Shown piece by piece: positions 14,109 through 22,010 of a stretch of DNA of 33,225 bases. The stretch is from assembly GCA_019358875.1 (NCBI GenBank), contig JAHHIF010000077.1, positions 1 through 33,225 of the forward strand. Direction: 5' to 3'. The notes beneath the pieces were generated by a model. That model was given only the letters and a program-made list of their open reading frames with translations, made no database searches and was not told the origin of the DNA. This DNA comes from Symplocastrum torsivum CPER-KK1. Lineage in GTDB: Bacteria > Cyanobacteriota > Cyanobacteriia > Cyanobacteriales > Coleofasciculaceae. Position numbers and translations under genes: made by a program. Positions within the stretch are counted from its first letter, which is position 1. Every line of letters begins with the position of its first letter.

Positions 14109-17100
14109 TTATTCCGATTCCATTGCCGTCCAGTCGCCGGAAGGAATGAACGCTGCCCAATAGTAAGGATGCTGAGATTCTGGTTTTTGCAACATTTCTA
14201 GTTGGGTTTGGCGTAGGGCATCGGAACGTCCGACATTATTCTTGAGGCGCTGGTAATAGTTGACCATGAGTTGGTTTGTCCGATAGTCATTGACTGCCCA
14301 GAGGCTCATGAGTTGACTCTCGGCACCTGCTATGGCAAATGCCCGACGTAAACCATACACTCCTTCACCATTTTGAACATCTCCCAGTCCGGTTTTACAG
14401 GCAGATAGCACTACCAGCTTTGTACCGGATAGGTTGAGTCCGGTAGCTTCTAAGGCAGTTAGGATGCCATCTTCATTTCCACTTTGGCGTGGGTTGGCAC
14501 CAGCTAGAGCAAGTCCGGAACGCAGTAGGGGATTTTCAGAAGGGCGGATGTTGGGTTGATCGCTGCGAGTGCCTTGAAGGGTAGTACTAAAATCTGGAGG
14601 TGCAACCTGCGGCACGTCTTGGAGGAAGAATCCGTGGGTAGCGAAATGCAATATCGTTGGAGCTTGGAGTTGCTTAATTACATTTTCTGTAGCTTGGGAG
14701 CCTGTCAAGAGTGTGGCTCCTGGTAACATTGGGAAAATCGCTTTGGCTTCTGCGGCAGTATTGACTAAAGGACTGAAATCGACTTGTTGGATGCGATCGT
14801 CGTCAAGAACACCGCGAGTCGGGGCGGATTGACCTAACCCCCCTAGCCCCCCTTCCCTCGCAGGGAAGGGGGGGACAATATTGTTGCCAGGGAAGGGGGA
14901 AACAATATTTCTCCTACTCCCCTCTCCTTGCAGGAGAGGGGCTGGGGGAGAGGTCTCCGGATTAGTGGCAATCGCAACGGAAGCTGGATCACCCGGTTTG
15001 TCATAGTCTGGATTAGCCACAATTACCGATTGTGAGCGGCTTTGAGCATGATTTTGCAGGCGTAGCAGGTCACGTCCGGAACTCAGGTAGGTGATGGAAT
15101 AGTTTTCGACGAGATAGCGATTATTTTCATCAACCAAAGCAGCGAAAGGAATTAGGTTGAGTTGGCTGTCGGGGGAAAGCAGCACGTTGCGAGTATTGCC
15201 CAGAAGCTTACGGATGGGCTGCATCAGTTTTTCATCTAAGGCACGAGCAACGGGCTTGACATCCTTCTGGACATCGCTGGTGTCAAATTGCAGGGCGGTG
15301 CGGAAGGCGGTAACAGCTTGGTCGATGGGTTCAGCTTCGCCTAAGTCTACCCATTTGGGTTCACCTGAGTGGTTCAGGACGTAGGCAACGTAGCGAGGTG
15401 TACCCCATGTTTCACTGGGTTTTGTGGCTTTGGCGTTGAAAGGGTCGTACAACACCAGTTCCACTAAGGAAGCCTCAGCGGGAATTAACTGCTGCACGGC
15501 TTCAATCGTGACGGGTTGGGATGTGGTGCGGAATTCGGCACTGCGACGGGAGAGAGTAGCTTCTTGTTGGTCGGCTATGGCTTTGAGAGTGCCAACTTGC
15601 TGGCGATATTGCTCTAGGGGGATGTTTTCGGGTTGTTTGAAGATTAAAGTTGCAAGTTGGGACCGGGTGGCAGCGAGTTGGTCAAGTAAGGTCTGGTCTT
15701 CGGGTTTGAGGTTTTGGCGCAGGGTTTGTAAGCTGTCGGTGAGGGCATCAAGGACTCTGCCTTTGCGTCGCAGGGTGGTGGTGAGGGCGAGACGGGTGGC
15801 TTGGGGATTATTGGGTGCAGCCTGGAGGTGCAGGGAGACTGTGGAGTTGGTTGTACCCCAGAGAGTAGCGATGTAGGCGCTTTTTTGGGCTTCGGAGCCG
15901 GTGGTGAAGATGAGGACAAGGTTGCGTTCTTCGATGTTGGTGCCACGGTTCAAGAATTCGAGGGTACGGGCGATGTCTCCCTGTGCGTAGTACAGCCCTG
16001 CCAGATTTTTGAGACTTTGTGCGACATGGGGATGCTCTTTGCCCAGCACTTTCTCCCGGATTGCCAAAGAGCGTTGGTAAAGAGGTTCGGCTTGGCTGTA
16101 GTTCCCGTGTGCCCGGTACAGCACTGCCAGATTGTTGAGACTTGCTGCCACATGGGGATGCTCTTTGCCCAGCACTTTCTCCCGGATTGCCAAGGAGCGT
16201 TGGTAAAGAGGTTCGGCTTGGCTGTAGTTCCCCTGTGCTTGGTACAGCCCTGCCAGATTGTTGAGACTTGCTGCCACATGGGGATGCTCTTTGCCCAGCA
16301 TTTTCTCCACGATTGCCAAGGAGCGTTGGACAAGAGGTTCGGCTTGGCTGTAGTTCCCCTGTGCCTTGTACAGCTCTGCCAGATTGTTGAGACTGAGGGC
16401 AACATGGGGATGCTCTTTGCCCAGCATTTTCTCCACGATTGCCAAGGAGCGTTGGTAAAGAGGTTCGGCTTGGCTGTAGTTCCCGTGTGCCTGGTACAGC
16501 ACTGCCAGATTGTTGAGACTGTCTGCCACCTGGGGATGCTCTTTGCCCAGCACTTTCTCAGAGATTGCCAAAGAGCGTTGGTAAAGAGGTTCGGCTTGGC
16601 TGTAGTTCCCCTGTGCCCAGTACAGCCCTGCTAGATTGTTGAGACTTGCTGCCACATGGGGATGCTCTTTGCCCAGCACTTTCTCAGAGATTGCCAAAGA
16701 GCGTTGGTAAAGAGGTTCGGCTTGGCTGTAGTTCCCCTGTGCCTTGTACAGCAATGCCAGATTGTTGAGACTTAGTGCGACATCGGGATGCTCTTTGCCC
16801 AGCACTTTCTCAGAGATTGCCAAAGAGCGTTGGTAAAGAGGTTCGGCTTGGCTGTAGTTCCCCTGTGCCTGGTACAGCCCTGCCAGATTGTTGAGACTGT
16901 CTGCCACCTGGGGATGCTCTTTGCCCAGCACTTTCTCAGAGATTGCCAAAGAGCGTTGGTAAAGAGGTTCGGCTTGGCTGTAGTTCCCCTGTGCCTGGTA
17001 CAGCTCTGCCAGATTGTTGAGACTGTCTGCCACCTGGGGATGCTCTTTGCCCAGCACTTTCTCCCGGATTGCCAAAGAGCGTTGGTAAAGAGGTTCGGCT

Positions 17101-17681
17101 TGGCTGTAGTTCCCCTGTGCCCGGTACAGCAATGCCAGATTGTTGAGACTGGTGGCAACATCGGGATGCTCCTTGCCCAGCACTTTCTCATAGATTGCCA
17201 AGGAGCGTTGGTAAAGAGGTTCGGCTTGGCTGTAGTTCCCCTGTGCCTGGTACAGCAATGCCAGATTGTTGAGACTGGTGGCAACAAGAGAATGCTCCTT
17301 GCCCAGCACTTTCTCATAGATTGCCAAGGAGCGTTGGTAAAGAGGTTCGGCTTGGCTGTAGTTCCCCTGTGCCTGGTACAGCAATGCCAGATTGTTGAGA
17401 CTGGTGGCAACAAGAGAATGCTCTTCGCCCAGCACTTTCTCCCGGATGGCGAGGGCGCGTTCTGCCAGAGGAATGGCAGCAGCGTACTGCCCTTGCTGGT
17501 AAAGCTGAACTGCCTGTTCACTTAGCCGTTCGGCTTCCTCCAATTCCACTGACTGTTGGGCTGACTGGGGGGGATTCGTTTGTCCTACCACTGGTGCTGG
17601 CACTCTTGCCAGTAACCCCATGACCCCGATGAGTGTAACAGCCAACGGTAGTATTCTCCGGACTCGTGCTTTTCCCTTCAT
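14109..17681 (-). CDS. Exported TPR-CHAT protein (caspase-HetF-associated-with-TPR protease)
   Basis: 1190 residues. Residues 1-33 form a signal peptide (basic start, LPLAVTLIGVMGLLA, then VVGQ). Twelve or so kinesin-light-chain type TPRs follow, of which eleven (101-562) are near-identical 42-residue units (GNYSQAEPLYQRSLAI, EKVLGKEHP, SLNNLA). A helical linker leads to a C-terminal CHAT peptidase domain (about 720-1185), with the catalytic pair H1016 in LHFATHGFF and C1095 in VVLSACKTG. CHAT proteases are clan CD, related to caspases and separase, and are usually triggered through their repeat domains. Residues 909-951 are a repeat-derived insertion in the CHAT domain, ahead of the catalytic His. 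Being exported, this protein would act outside the cytoplasm. It is followed on the same strand order by, and convergent with, the methyltransferase gene. Confidence 0.9.
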   Translation of the reverse strand: MKGKARVRRILPLAVTLIGVMGLLARVPAPVVGQTNPPQSAQQSVELEEAERLSEQAVQLYQQGQYAAAIPLAERALAIREKVLGEEHSLVATSLNNLALLYQAQGNYSQAEPLYQRSLAIYEKVLGKEHSLVATSLNNLALLYQAQGNYSQAEPLYQRSLAIYEKVLGKEHPDVATSLNNLALLYRAQGNYSQAEPLYQRSLAIREKVLGKEHPQVADSLNNLAELYQAQGNYSQAEPLYQRSLAISEKVLGKEHPQVADSLNNLAGLYQAQGNYSQAEPLYQRSLAISEKVLGKEHPDVALSLNNLALLYKAQGNYSQAEPLYQRSLAISEKVLGKEHPHVAASLNNLAGLYWAQGNYSQAEPLYQRSLAISEKVLGKEHPQVADSLNNLAVLYQAHGNYSQAEPLYQRSLAIVEKMLGKEHPHVALSLNNLAELYKAQGNYSQAEPLVQRSLAIVEKMLGKEHPHVAASLNNLAGLYQAQGNYSQAEPLYQRSLAIREKVLGKEHPHVAASLNNLAVLYRAHGNYSQAEPLYQRSLAIREKVLGKEHPHVAQSLKNLAGLYYAQGDIARTLEFLNRGTNIEERNLVLIFTTGSEAQKSAYIATLWGTTNSTVSLHLQAAPNNPQATRLALTTTLRRKGRVLDALTDSLQTLRQNLKPEDQTLLDQLAATRSQLATLIFKQPENIPLEQYRQQVGTLKAIADQQEATLSRRSAEFRTTSQPVTIEAVQQLIPAEASLVELVLYDPFNAKATKPSETWGTPRYVAYVLNHSGEPKWVDLGEAEPIDQAVTAFRTALQFDTSDVQKDVKPVARALDEKLMQPIRKLLGNTRNVLLSPDSQLNLIPFAALVDENNRYLVENYSITYLSSGRDLLRLQNHAQSRSQSVIVANPDYDKPGDPASVAIATNPETSPPAPLLQGEGSRRNIVSPFPGNNIVPPFPAREGGLGGLGQSAPTRGVLDDDRIQQVDFSPLVNTAAEAKAIFPMLPGATLLTGSQATENVIKQLQAPTILHFATHGFFLQDVPQVAPPDFSTTLQGTRSDQPNIRPSENPLLRSGLALAGANPRQSGNEDGILTALEATGLNLSGTKLVVLSACKTGLGDVQNGEGVYGLRRAFAIAGAESQLMSLWAVNDYRTNQLMVNYYQRLKNNVGRSDALRQTQLEMLQKPESQHPYYWAAFIPSGDWTAMESE
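14829..14957 (-). repeat. Palindromic repeat-derived segment translated within the CHAT protein
   Basis: This stretch has the C/G-rich palindromic look of a multicopy cyanobacterial intergenic repeat (CTCTCCTTGCAGGAGAGGGG; CCTTCCCTCGCAGGGAAGG) and contains a short internal repeat around ACAATATT. It lies in frame in the TPR-CHAT gene and encodes residues 909-951 (TSPPAPLLQGEGS ... FPAREGGLGGLGQ), low-complexity sequence unlike the rest of the CHAT fold. Confidence 0.7.
15996..17381 (-). repeat. Eleven 126-bp tandem repeats encoding TPR units
   Basis: Eleven consecutive 126-bp units differ mainly at the codon before EKVLG, at the residues flanking VA.SLNNLA and at the residue after LY. Conservation at the DNA level is high enough to keep long open frames on the opposite strand. 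Homogenisation or recent expansion of the array is likely. Confidence 0.9.
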
Positions 17682-17952
17682 ATTGCCCTCGCCCTCAATC
17701 CTTTATCCTATTGTCTATCTCTCAGAGCCACTAGGTTATGCAAGCATTGGCAAGAGTTTTCGAGCCTGACGGCATTCTTCACTTCTAAAATGCGGCACAC
17801 TAAACACGGCTTAAAGGCGATGCTTATTCTTAAAAACAAGCTACTTCAATCCTCATAATTAGGAAACACGCTGGATAAATCGACAGCAGCGCTGAAAGTA
17901 GCCATAAGTTTCGGCAATCTGTTGGTGATAGACGACTGAGTTTAACCACAGT

Positions 17953-18159
17953 CTAGCTCGAACAACTTTGTGAGCTGAAAGTTGAATAGCAATTCTTGGG
18001 GATGAACCAAATGCCAGGTGAAGCTACGGAGGCTACTCCTTCAATTAATTCAGCTTTTTTAATATGCGCCATTGCTGTATAGCGACGCTCAAATTCTTGG
18101 CGAGTTAAGCAATCGCCGTTTTCTAAAGGGGGAAGATCAGTAATAGGACTCACTGACAT
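17953..18159 (-). pseudogene. Truncated Uma2-family (DUF820) nuclease-like ORF
   Basis: The first ~42 residues (SPITDLPPLENGDCLTRQEF, ERRYTAMAHIKKAELIEGVA) match the start of cyanobacterial Uma2/DUF820 proteins, which are normally 180-220 residues with a PD-(D/E)XK-like core. After ELIEGV the similarity stops and the frame ends within 25 residues, before any catalytic motif. A second frame reads on at about 17870-17990 (RIAIQLSAHKVVRARLWLNS, VVYHQQIAETYGYF), which I do not recognise as Uma2, so a deletion or recombination rather than a single frameshift is likely. It sits 25 bp from the caspase-like gene on the same strand. Probably non-functional. Confidence 0.6.
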
Positions 18160-18184
18160 AGGAAGAACCTCTACGCTTTTAAGT

Positions 18185-19420
18185 TCATCCTAAGCCCTCT
18201 GCCTTTAACAGCGTCCCTTGTCGAACAACCCCCTCCACCGTCGCTATGCCAATTAAGCCGTTTGAGGAGTCGCGAGATTGCAGTGTCACCTGTCCCGAAC
18301 TACTTCCCTTAGCAAGGATACTGGTAAACACTGTGCCCTGCCTTACAGCTTTCATAGCTGCTGGGTTTACTCCACCCAACCACAACTTCACTTGATTCCC
18401 CTTCACCTCTGTAACAACTGCATCCGCTGTCGGACTTGAGGTATTGGTGAAATAGATGGGTTGCTTTTCATACCCACTCCCAACTTTCACCTCTGTAAGG
18501 GGAGTTTGGTTGTAGTCTTTTGGTATGTTTTCAACAGTGTAGGCGATCGCATTTTCAGGCGTACTCGTTTGCTGCCAGAGATACTGTGTTAATAGATAAG
18601 TAAAAACTCCTACATTGAAGCCATTCCACGGTAGATCGATCGCCAGTTGATTTGGGTCTGTTGCGGCTAGGACAACACCTTTCGCCACTCCCGTCCGATA
18701 CAGCTTGACAAAATCTTCTCTCTTAAGATTTAGCCGTGACAACCACTGCTCTTGGTACGATTTTTCTCCTGGAGAAACTTGTAAATTCTTGCCTTGATTA
18801 TCTCGCGCCCGAACCCGAACATCTCTAGTAGCACCGCCTGAGTAACAACTATCTAGAACAGCCGTGAAATTTTCACTTTTGAGAGCTAACATCAGCAGGA
18901 ACAATGTGTGTCCCATAATGTCCTCTACAACACCGCCTTGTTCTGGGTACTGATCAATTTTTCCATGATTAACTGGAACAAAAGTACCATTGGTTCCACT
19001 ATTGTTACCTGGCTCAACCACAAGGGGATCTGGATCGAAAACGCGAGAACCATGCCCTGAGTAGTGATACACCACCACATCCCCAGGCTTGGCTTGCTTG
19101 ATTAAATGTTCTTCAAATGCCTCTAGAATACCTTGGCGAGTTGCTTGCCCATCCGTCAGGGTGTGGATATCTTGGGGATTAAAACCAAAGCGGTGGATGA
19201 GCAGATGTCGCTGCAACTCCATATCATTCACACATCCTTGCAGAGGTTGAGATGGATACTCATTAATGCCAACGAGCAATGCCAGTTTACGAGGCGTACT
19301 TTGTGCCAGGACTTTTCCGTAGCTTTCAGCCTGTCGTTGAATGTTAAGCTGGCTTAATCCCAAGGTTGCCAGAGTAGAACCAGCAAATTGAAAGAACTGA
19401 CGACGAGAAATCTGTACCAT
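18185..19420 (-). CDS. Caspase-like (peptidase C14, orthocaspase) protein with a Tat-type leader
   Basis: 411 residues. The N-terminus ISRRQFFQFAGSTLATLGL (4-22) has the twin-arginine S-R-R-x-F-F pattern and a weakly hydrophobic stretch, indicating Tat-dependent export of a folded protein. The p20-like caspase core begins RKLALLVGINEYPSQPLQGC (44-63); the catalytic dyad is H123 in YHYSGHGS and C192 in VLDSCYSGGA. The C-terminal ~100 residues (VVTEVKGNQVKLWLGGVNP to LLKAEGLG) form a beta-rich domain of unknown role. Family members cleave after Arg/Lys rather than Asp. It lies between the CHAT gene and the pentapeptide-TPR gene, all on one strand, with the Uma2 remnant just downstream. Function in death, maturation or stress is not readable from sequence. 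Confidence 0.88.
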   Translation of the reverse strand: MVQISRRQFFQFAGSTLATLGLSQLNIQRQAESYGKVLAQSTPRKLALLVGINEYPSQPLQGCVNDMELQRHLLIHRFGFNPQDIHTLTDGQATRQGILEAFEEHLIKQAKPGDVVVYHYSGHGSRVFDPDPLVVEPGNNSGTNGTFVPVNHGKIDQYPEQGGVVEDIMGHTLFLLMLALKSENFTAVLDSCYSGGATRDVRVRARDNQGKNLQVSPGEKSYQEQWLSRLNLKREDFVKLYRTGVAKGVVLAATDPNQLAIDLPWNGFNVGVFTYLLTQYLWQQTSTPENAIAYTVENIPKDYNQTPLTEVKVGSGYEKQPIYFTNTSSPTADAVVTEVKGNQVKLWLGGVNPAAMKAVRQGTVFTSILAKGSSSGQVTLQSRDSSNGLIGIATVEGVVRQGTLLKAEGLG

Positions 19421-19645
19421 AACTCCTCATTGGTAAATGCTGTCAAAGTGTATCCACCTTAACCGTTTATTTCTCAACTACAGTGTTCGTATCAGCATCT
19501 GTAACTTGAGCCAAGTCTGCTCTATGTAGCGCTAAAAGTAGCTTGACGTGATTTCGTTGCTGGTGTTGGCATACACAGACTGCAAGTTTTAGTTCAGGTA
19601 AAACTCTCCCCTACCTCCCAATCAAAAAACCTGATAGCTGAACGC

Positions 19646-20428
19646 TTAAAACGGCGAAATTAACTTAAACAGCAGCGAACCGATAGAGACTAAAGCTCCC
19701 CCTAAAGAAAAGCCCCCTCTTCGGGCTTTGGGAGGGTTCTGGGCAACTTCAATCGCTTGAATCACATTCTGTGATGTCTGGTAGCCCTCTGTATTGCCTT
19801 GGGTGGTAAAGAGTTCACCGGCTTTATTTGCATCTTCAGTCGCTTTAGCTACATCTCTGAGGCGGAAATAGGCAACTCCACGACCGAGGTATGCTGGAGC
19901 AAAGTCGGGTTTGATAATCAGCGCTTGATTATAATTCTCGATCGCAGCGGTATAATTGCCTCTTTCGGCTTCAACGACACCCCAAGCGTAGAAATCTTCT
20001 GCTGTTCCTGCATATTGAGGGATGCCAATGGTTCCTTGCACATAAGCGGTACTCAGACTGACACCGAATAACTGGGCATTGACAAGCAAGGCATTTCTGA
20101 GGTCAGTGCTAGTGAGGTTTGCTCCACTCAAATTCGCTCCAGTCAGGTTTGCCCGATTCAGAGAAGCACCAGTAAGGTTTGCACCGCTAAGGTCAGCCCC
20201 TGTCAAATTCGCACCACTGAGATTAGCACGACTTAAGTCTGCTCCACTCAAGTCTGCCCCAGCTAAGTTAGCCAAAACTAAACCAGCACTAGTAAGGTCA
20301 CATTGTGGACATTGCTGAGTAGAAAGTAACTGTTGGGTATGTTGTAGATTTTCAGCATAGGCAGTCGTACCCAGACTGGTTGTGGTTAACAGAGCCATTG
20401 TGGTGAGCAGGGTGCGTTTAATATTCAT
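19646..20428 (-). CDS. Exported pentapeptide-repeat and TPR protein
   Basis: 260 residues from the chosen ATG at 20428; this start gives a clean signal peptide (MNIKRTLLTTMALLTTTSLG, cleavage after about AYA-E26), while the longer frame to 20464 would put 12 extra residues before it. A CPQC motif (40-43) leads into pentapeptide repeats A(D/N)LSG/ANLTG (about 44-125), which fold as a right-handed quadrilateral beta helix. Two TPRs (about 143-205) follow, then a basic hinge (PPKARRGG) and a hydrophobic C-terminus (GALVSIGSLLFKLI) that could anchor to a membrane. The CxxC before pentapeptide repeats recurs in cyanobacterial proteins of this class. Predicted to act in the periplasm or thylakoid lumen. 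No enzymatic motif; likely a scaffold. About 225 bp upstream of the caspase-like gene. Confidence 0.8.
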   Translation of the reverse strand: MNIKRTLLTTMALLTTTSLGTTAYAENLQHTQQLLSTQQCPQCDLTSAGLVLANLAGADLSGADLSRANLSGANLTGADLSGANLTGASLNRANLTGANLSGANLTSTDLRNALLVNAQLFGVSLSTAYVQGTIGIPQYAGTAEDFYAWGVVEAERGNYTAAIENYNQALIIKPDFAPAYLGRGVAYFRLRDVAKATEDANKAGELFTTQGNTEGYQTSQNVIQAIEVAQNPPKARRGGFSLGGALVSIGSLLFKLISPF

Positions 20429-20697
20429 AACCATCACAGAAAAGAATGAGCTACGCGCTGCCATGAGAGCATCATGGGTGAATCTTTGAGTGTACCTACA
20501 TTTTGCGCCAATCTAAAGCCAAGTGGGTACTCCCTGGAACAAAGCAAAACTTGCAGGGTATTGCGAAGGTTTAATGAACTAAAAGCGAAAAATTGATAAG
20601 TATTAGTGCCGTTCAGCCGTATCAGTCTCAGCGATCGCAACCAGAAAACCAAGCTAGCATTACAGTTGTAAGCTTTATACACGCTTATCAGTATCTT

Positions 20698-21456
20698 ATG
20701 AACTTCTTAACTCACATTCTGCACTTAGTCGGGTCAAGCGCCGTTGCTTACTACTCTGCTAGCAGTCTGCGTGACCCCAAAACGCGCCCTAATGTTCTTG
20801 CTGGGTTTCAGTTAGCAGAATCGGGTTCGGTTCCCTTTCTCAAAACCCTGAGTGAGCGAGCGGCTTCTGAAGGCGATACCTGGCTTGCAGAAAAACTGGC
20901 TCGTCATGCGTCAGACGAAGAACGCCACGGTCAAATTTTTGCCCACGGATTGAAACAGCTCAACAAACAAGTCATCGACTTCAAGAACTTACCCAAAGCC
21001 ACTGAAGACGGCAAGCCGAATGAACGCCAACGTAGTCCCTTCTTTGCCACTTACTTTGAGGGCTACTCCCAAGAGGACATGAAACCCCAGAACATTGACT
21101 GGATTGCGTTCATGGCTAGTACCTACATTCTGGAACTAGACGCTAGCAAAGACTTTGTTCGCATGGCTAACGTGTTACCCGAAGACGAACCCACTAGCCG
21201 CAACCTCAAAAAAAGTATCCTCAGCGTTGCTCAAGATGAAACCGGACACGCTGCTTATCTTCGAGAGGCATTGGAACGTCGTTTGCCTGCTGATGCTGTC
21301 GAACGACTGATTGATGAGTGGCGGACTCGTAAGGTAAATGCAATGCTTGCTATGGTTGGTAATCTCGTCCAGAAAGGCGGAAAATCTCCCTCACTTGTAC
21401 AAGATGGTGTTCCAGAAGAAATGCCAAAGGATGCTCCAGAACCCGTTGCAGCATAG
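20698..21456 (+). CDS. Ferritin-like di-iron protein
   Basis: 252 residues from ATG 20698 (MNFLTHILHL). The frame stays open to 20593, but the extra 35 residues lack family character. The six expected metal ligands of a ferritin-like four-helix bundle are visible: E41 (QLAESGS), E74 and H77 (DEERH), E146 (YILELDA), E181 and H184 (DETGH), i.e. two ExxH motifs plus two single Glu. This resembles di-iron oxidases and rubrerythrin-like proteins rather than iron-storage ferritins. I do not assign a substrate. The tail (DGVPEEMPKDAPEPVAA) is acidic, Pro-rich and probably disordered. It is divergent from the pentapeptide-TPR gene, with about 270 bp between them, and is followed by the large sensor kinase. 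Confidence 0.8.
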   Translation: MNFLTHILHLVGSSAVAYYSASSLRDPKTRPNVLAGFQLAESGSVPFLKTLSERAASEGDTWLAEKLARHASDEERHGQIFAHGLKQLNKQVIDFKNLPKATEDGKPNERQRSPFFATYFEGYSQEDMKPQNIDWIAFMASTYILELDASKDFVRMANVLPEDEPTSRNLKKSILSVAQDETGHAAYLREALERRLPADAVERLIDEWRTRKVNAMLAMVGNLVQKGGKSPSLVQDGVPEEMPKDAPEPVAA

Positions 21457-22010
21457 AACGTTAGTTTAGGTTAGCTGCCGATTTACCTATTTGGTAGGGG
21501 AATGGGGAGTTGAGGAGAGTTCTCGCTAGATTTTCCCAGGTTCTCATCCCCTTACCTCATGAAGTAGCCAGGGGTTTGCGAATTGCTACCTCTAATCTGT
21601 CCTATGTCTTTGTAAAGGAGGATTTATTCTCTTGAAGTAGACAATACTCTTTGTATTGATTTTTTAAACAAATCTTTAATTTCTTGACATATTAGTCACA
21701 TTACTTAGGATTATAGATTATTTTTAGATTTGTAAAGGTCAACATGATTCAGTAATAACTCTCAACTTCAGCTCGTTCATCGAGAACTTCAGGCGCAACC
21801 TGTAGGCACCGTTCAAAGAGGCAAACCTTAGATAAAAAAACCTTTTTTCAAGGAATTAGCGGTAAGGTTCCCTTAGCTATTGGGTTAAGATTGAGTTGAT
21901 ACTACCTTATTGTCGGTAGCTTTTTGCATCTACAGGAAACCGGAAAAAAACATAAAACATACTTACTCTAGCTCTCAAAAAATACTTGATTGAGGGATAA
22001 GAGCTGAAAA
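21457..22010. other. AT-rich leader region upstream of the large sensor kinase
   Basis: 554 bp without a credible gene. It contains AT-rich stretches suitable for a promoter and a purine-rich sequence (AGGGATAAGAGCTGAAAA) just before the kinase ATG that serves as a likely ribosome binding region. No riboswitch or binding-site motif could be named. Confidence 0.45.

Noticed and set aside
15801..17525. Long plus-strand open frames (277 and 245 codons) opposite the TPR array
   Set aside because: They are periodic shadows: the 126-bp unit is divisible by three, so an open antisense frame in one unit stays open in all. The composition is odd and repeats the unit.
20593..20697. Upstream start extending the ferritin-like protein by 35 residues
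   Set aside because: The extra sequence is non-conserved in appearance and contains promoter-like AT-rich DNA and a HIP1-like site; ATG 20698 starts the helical bundle.
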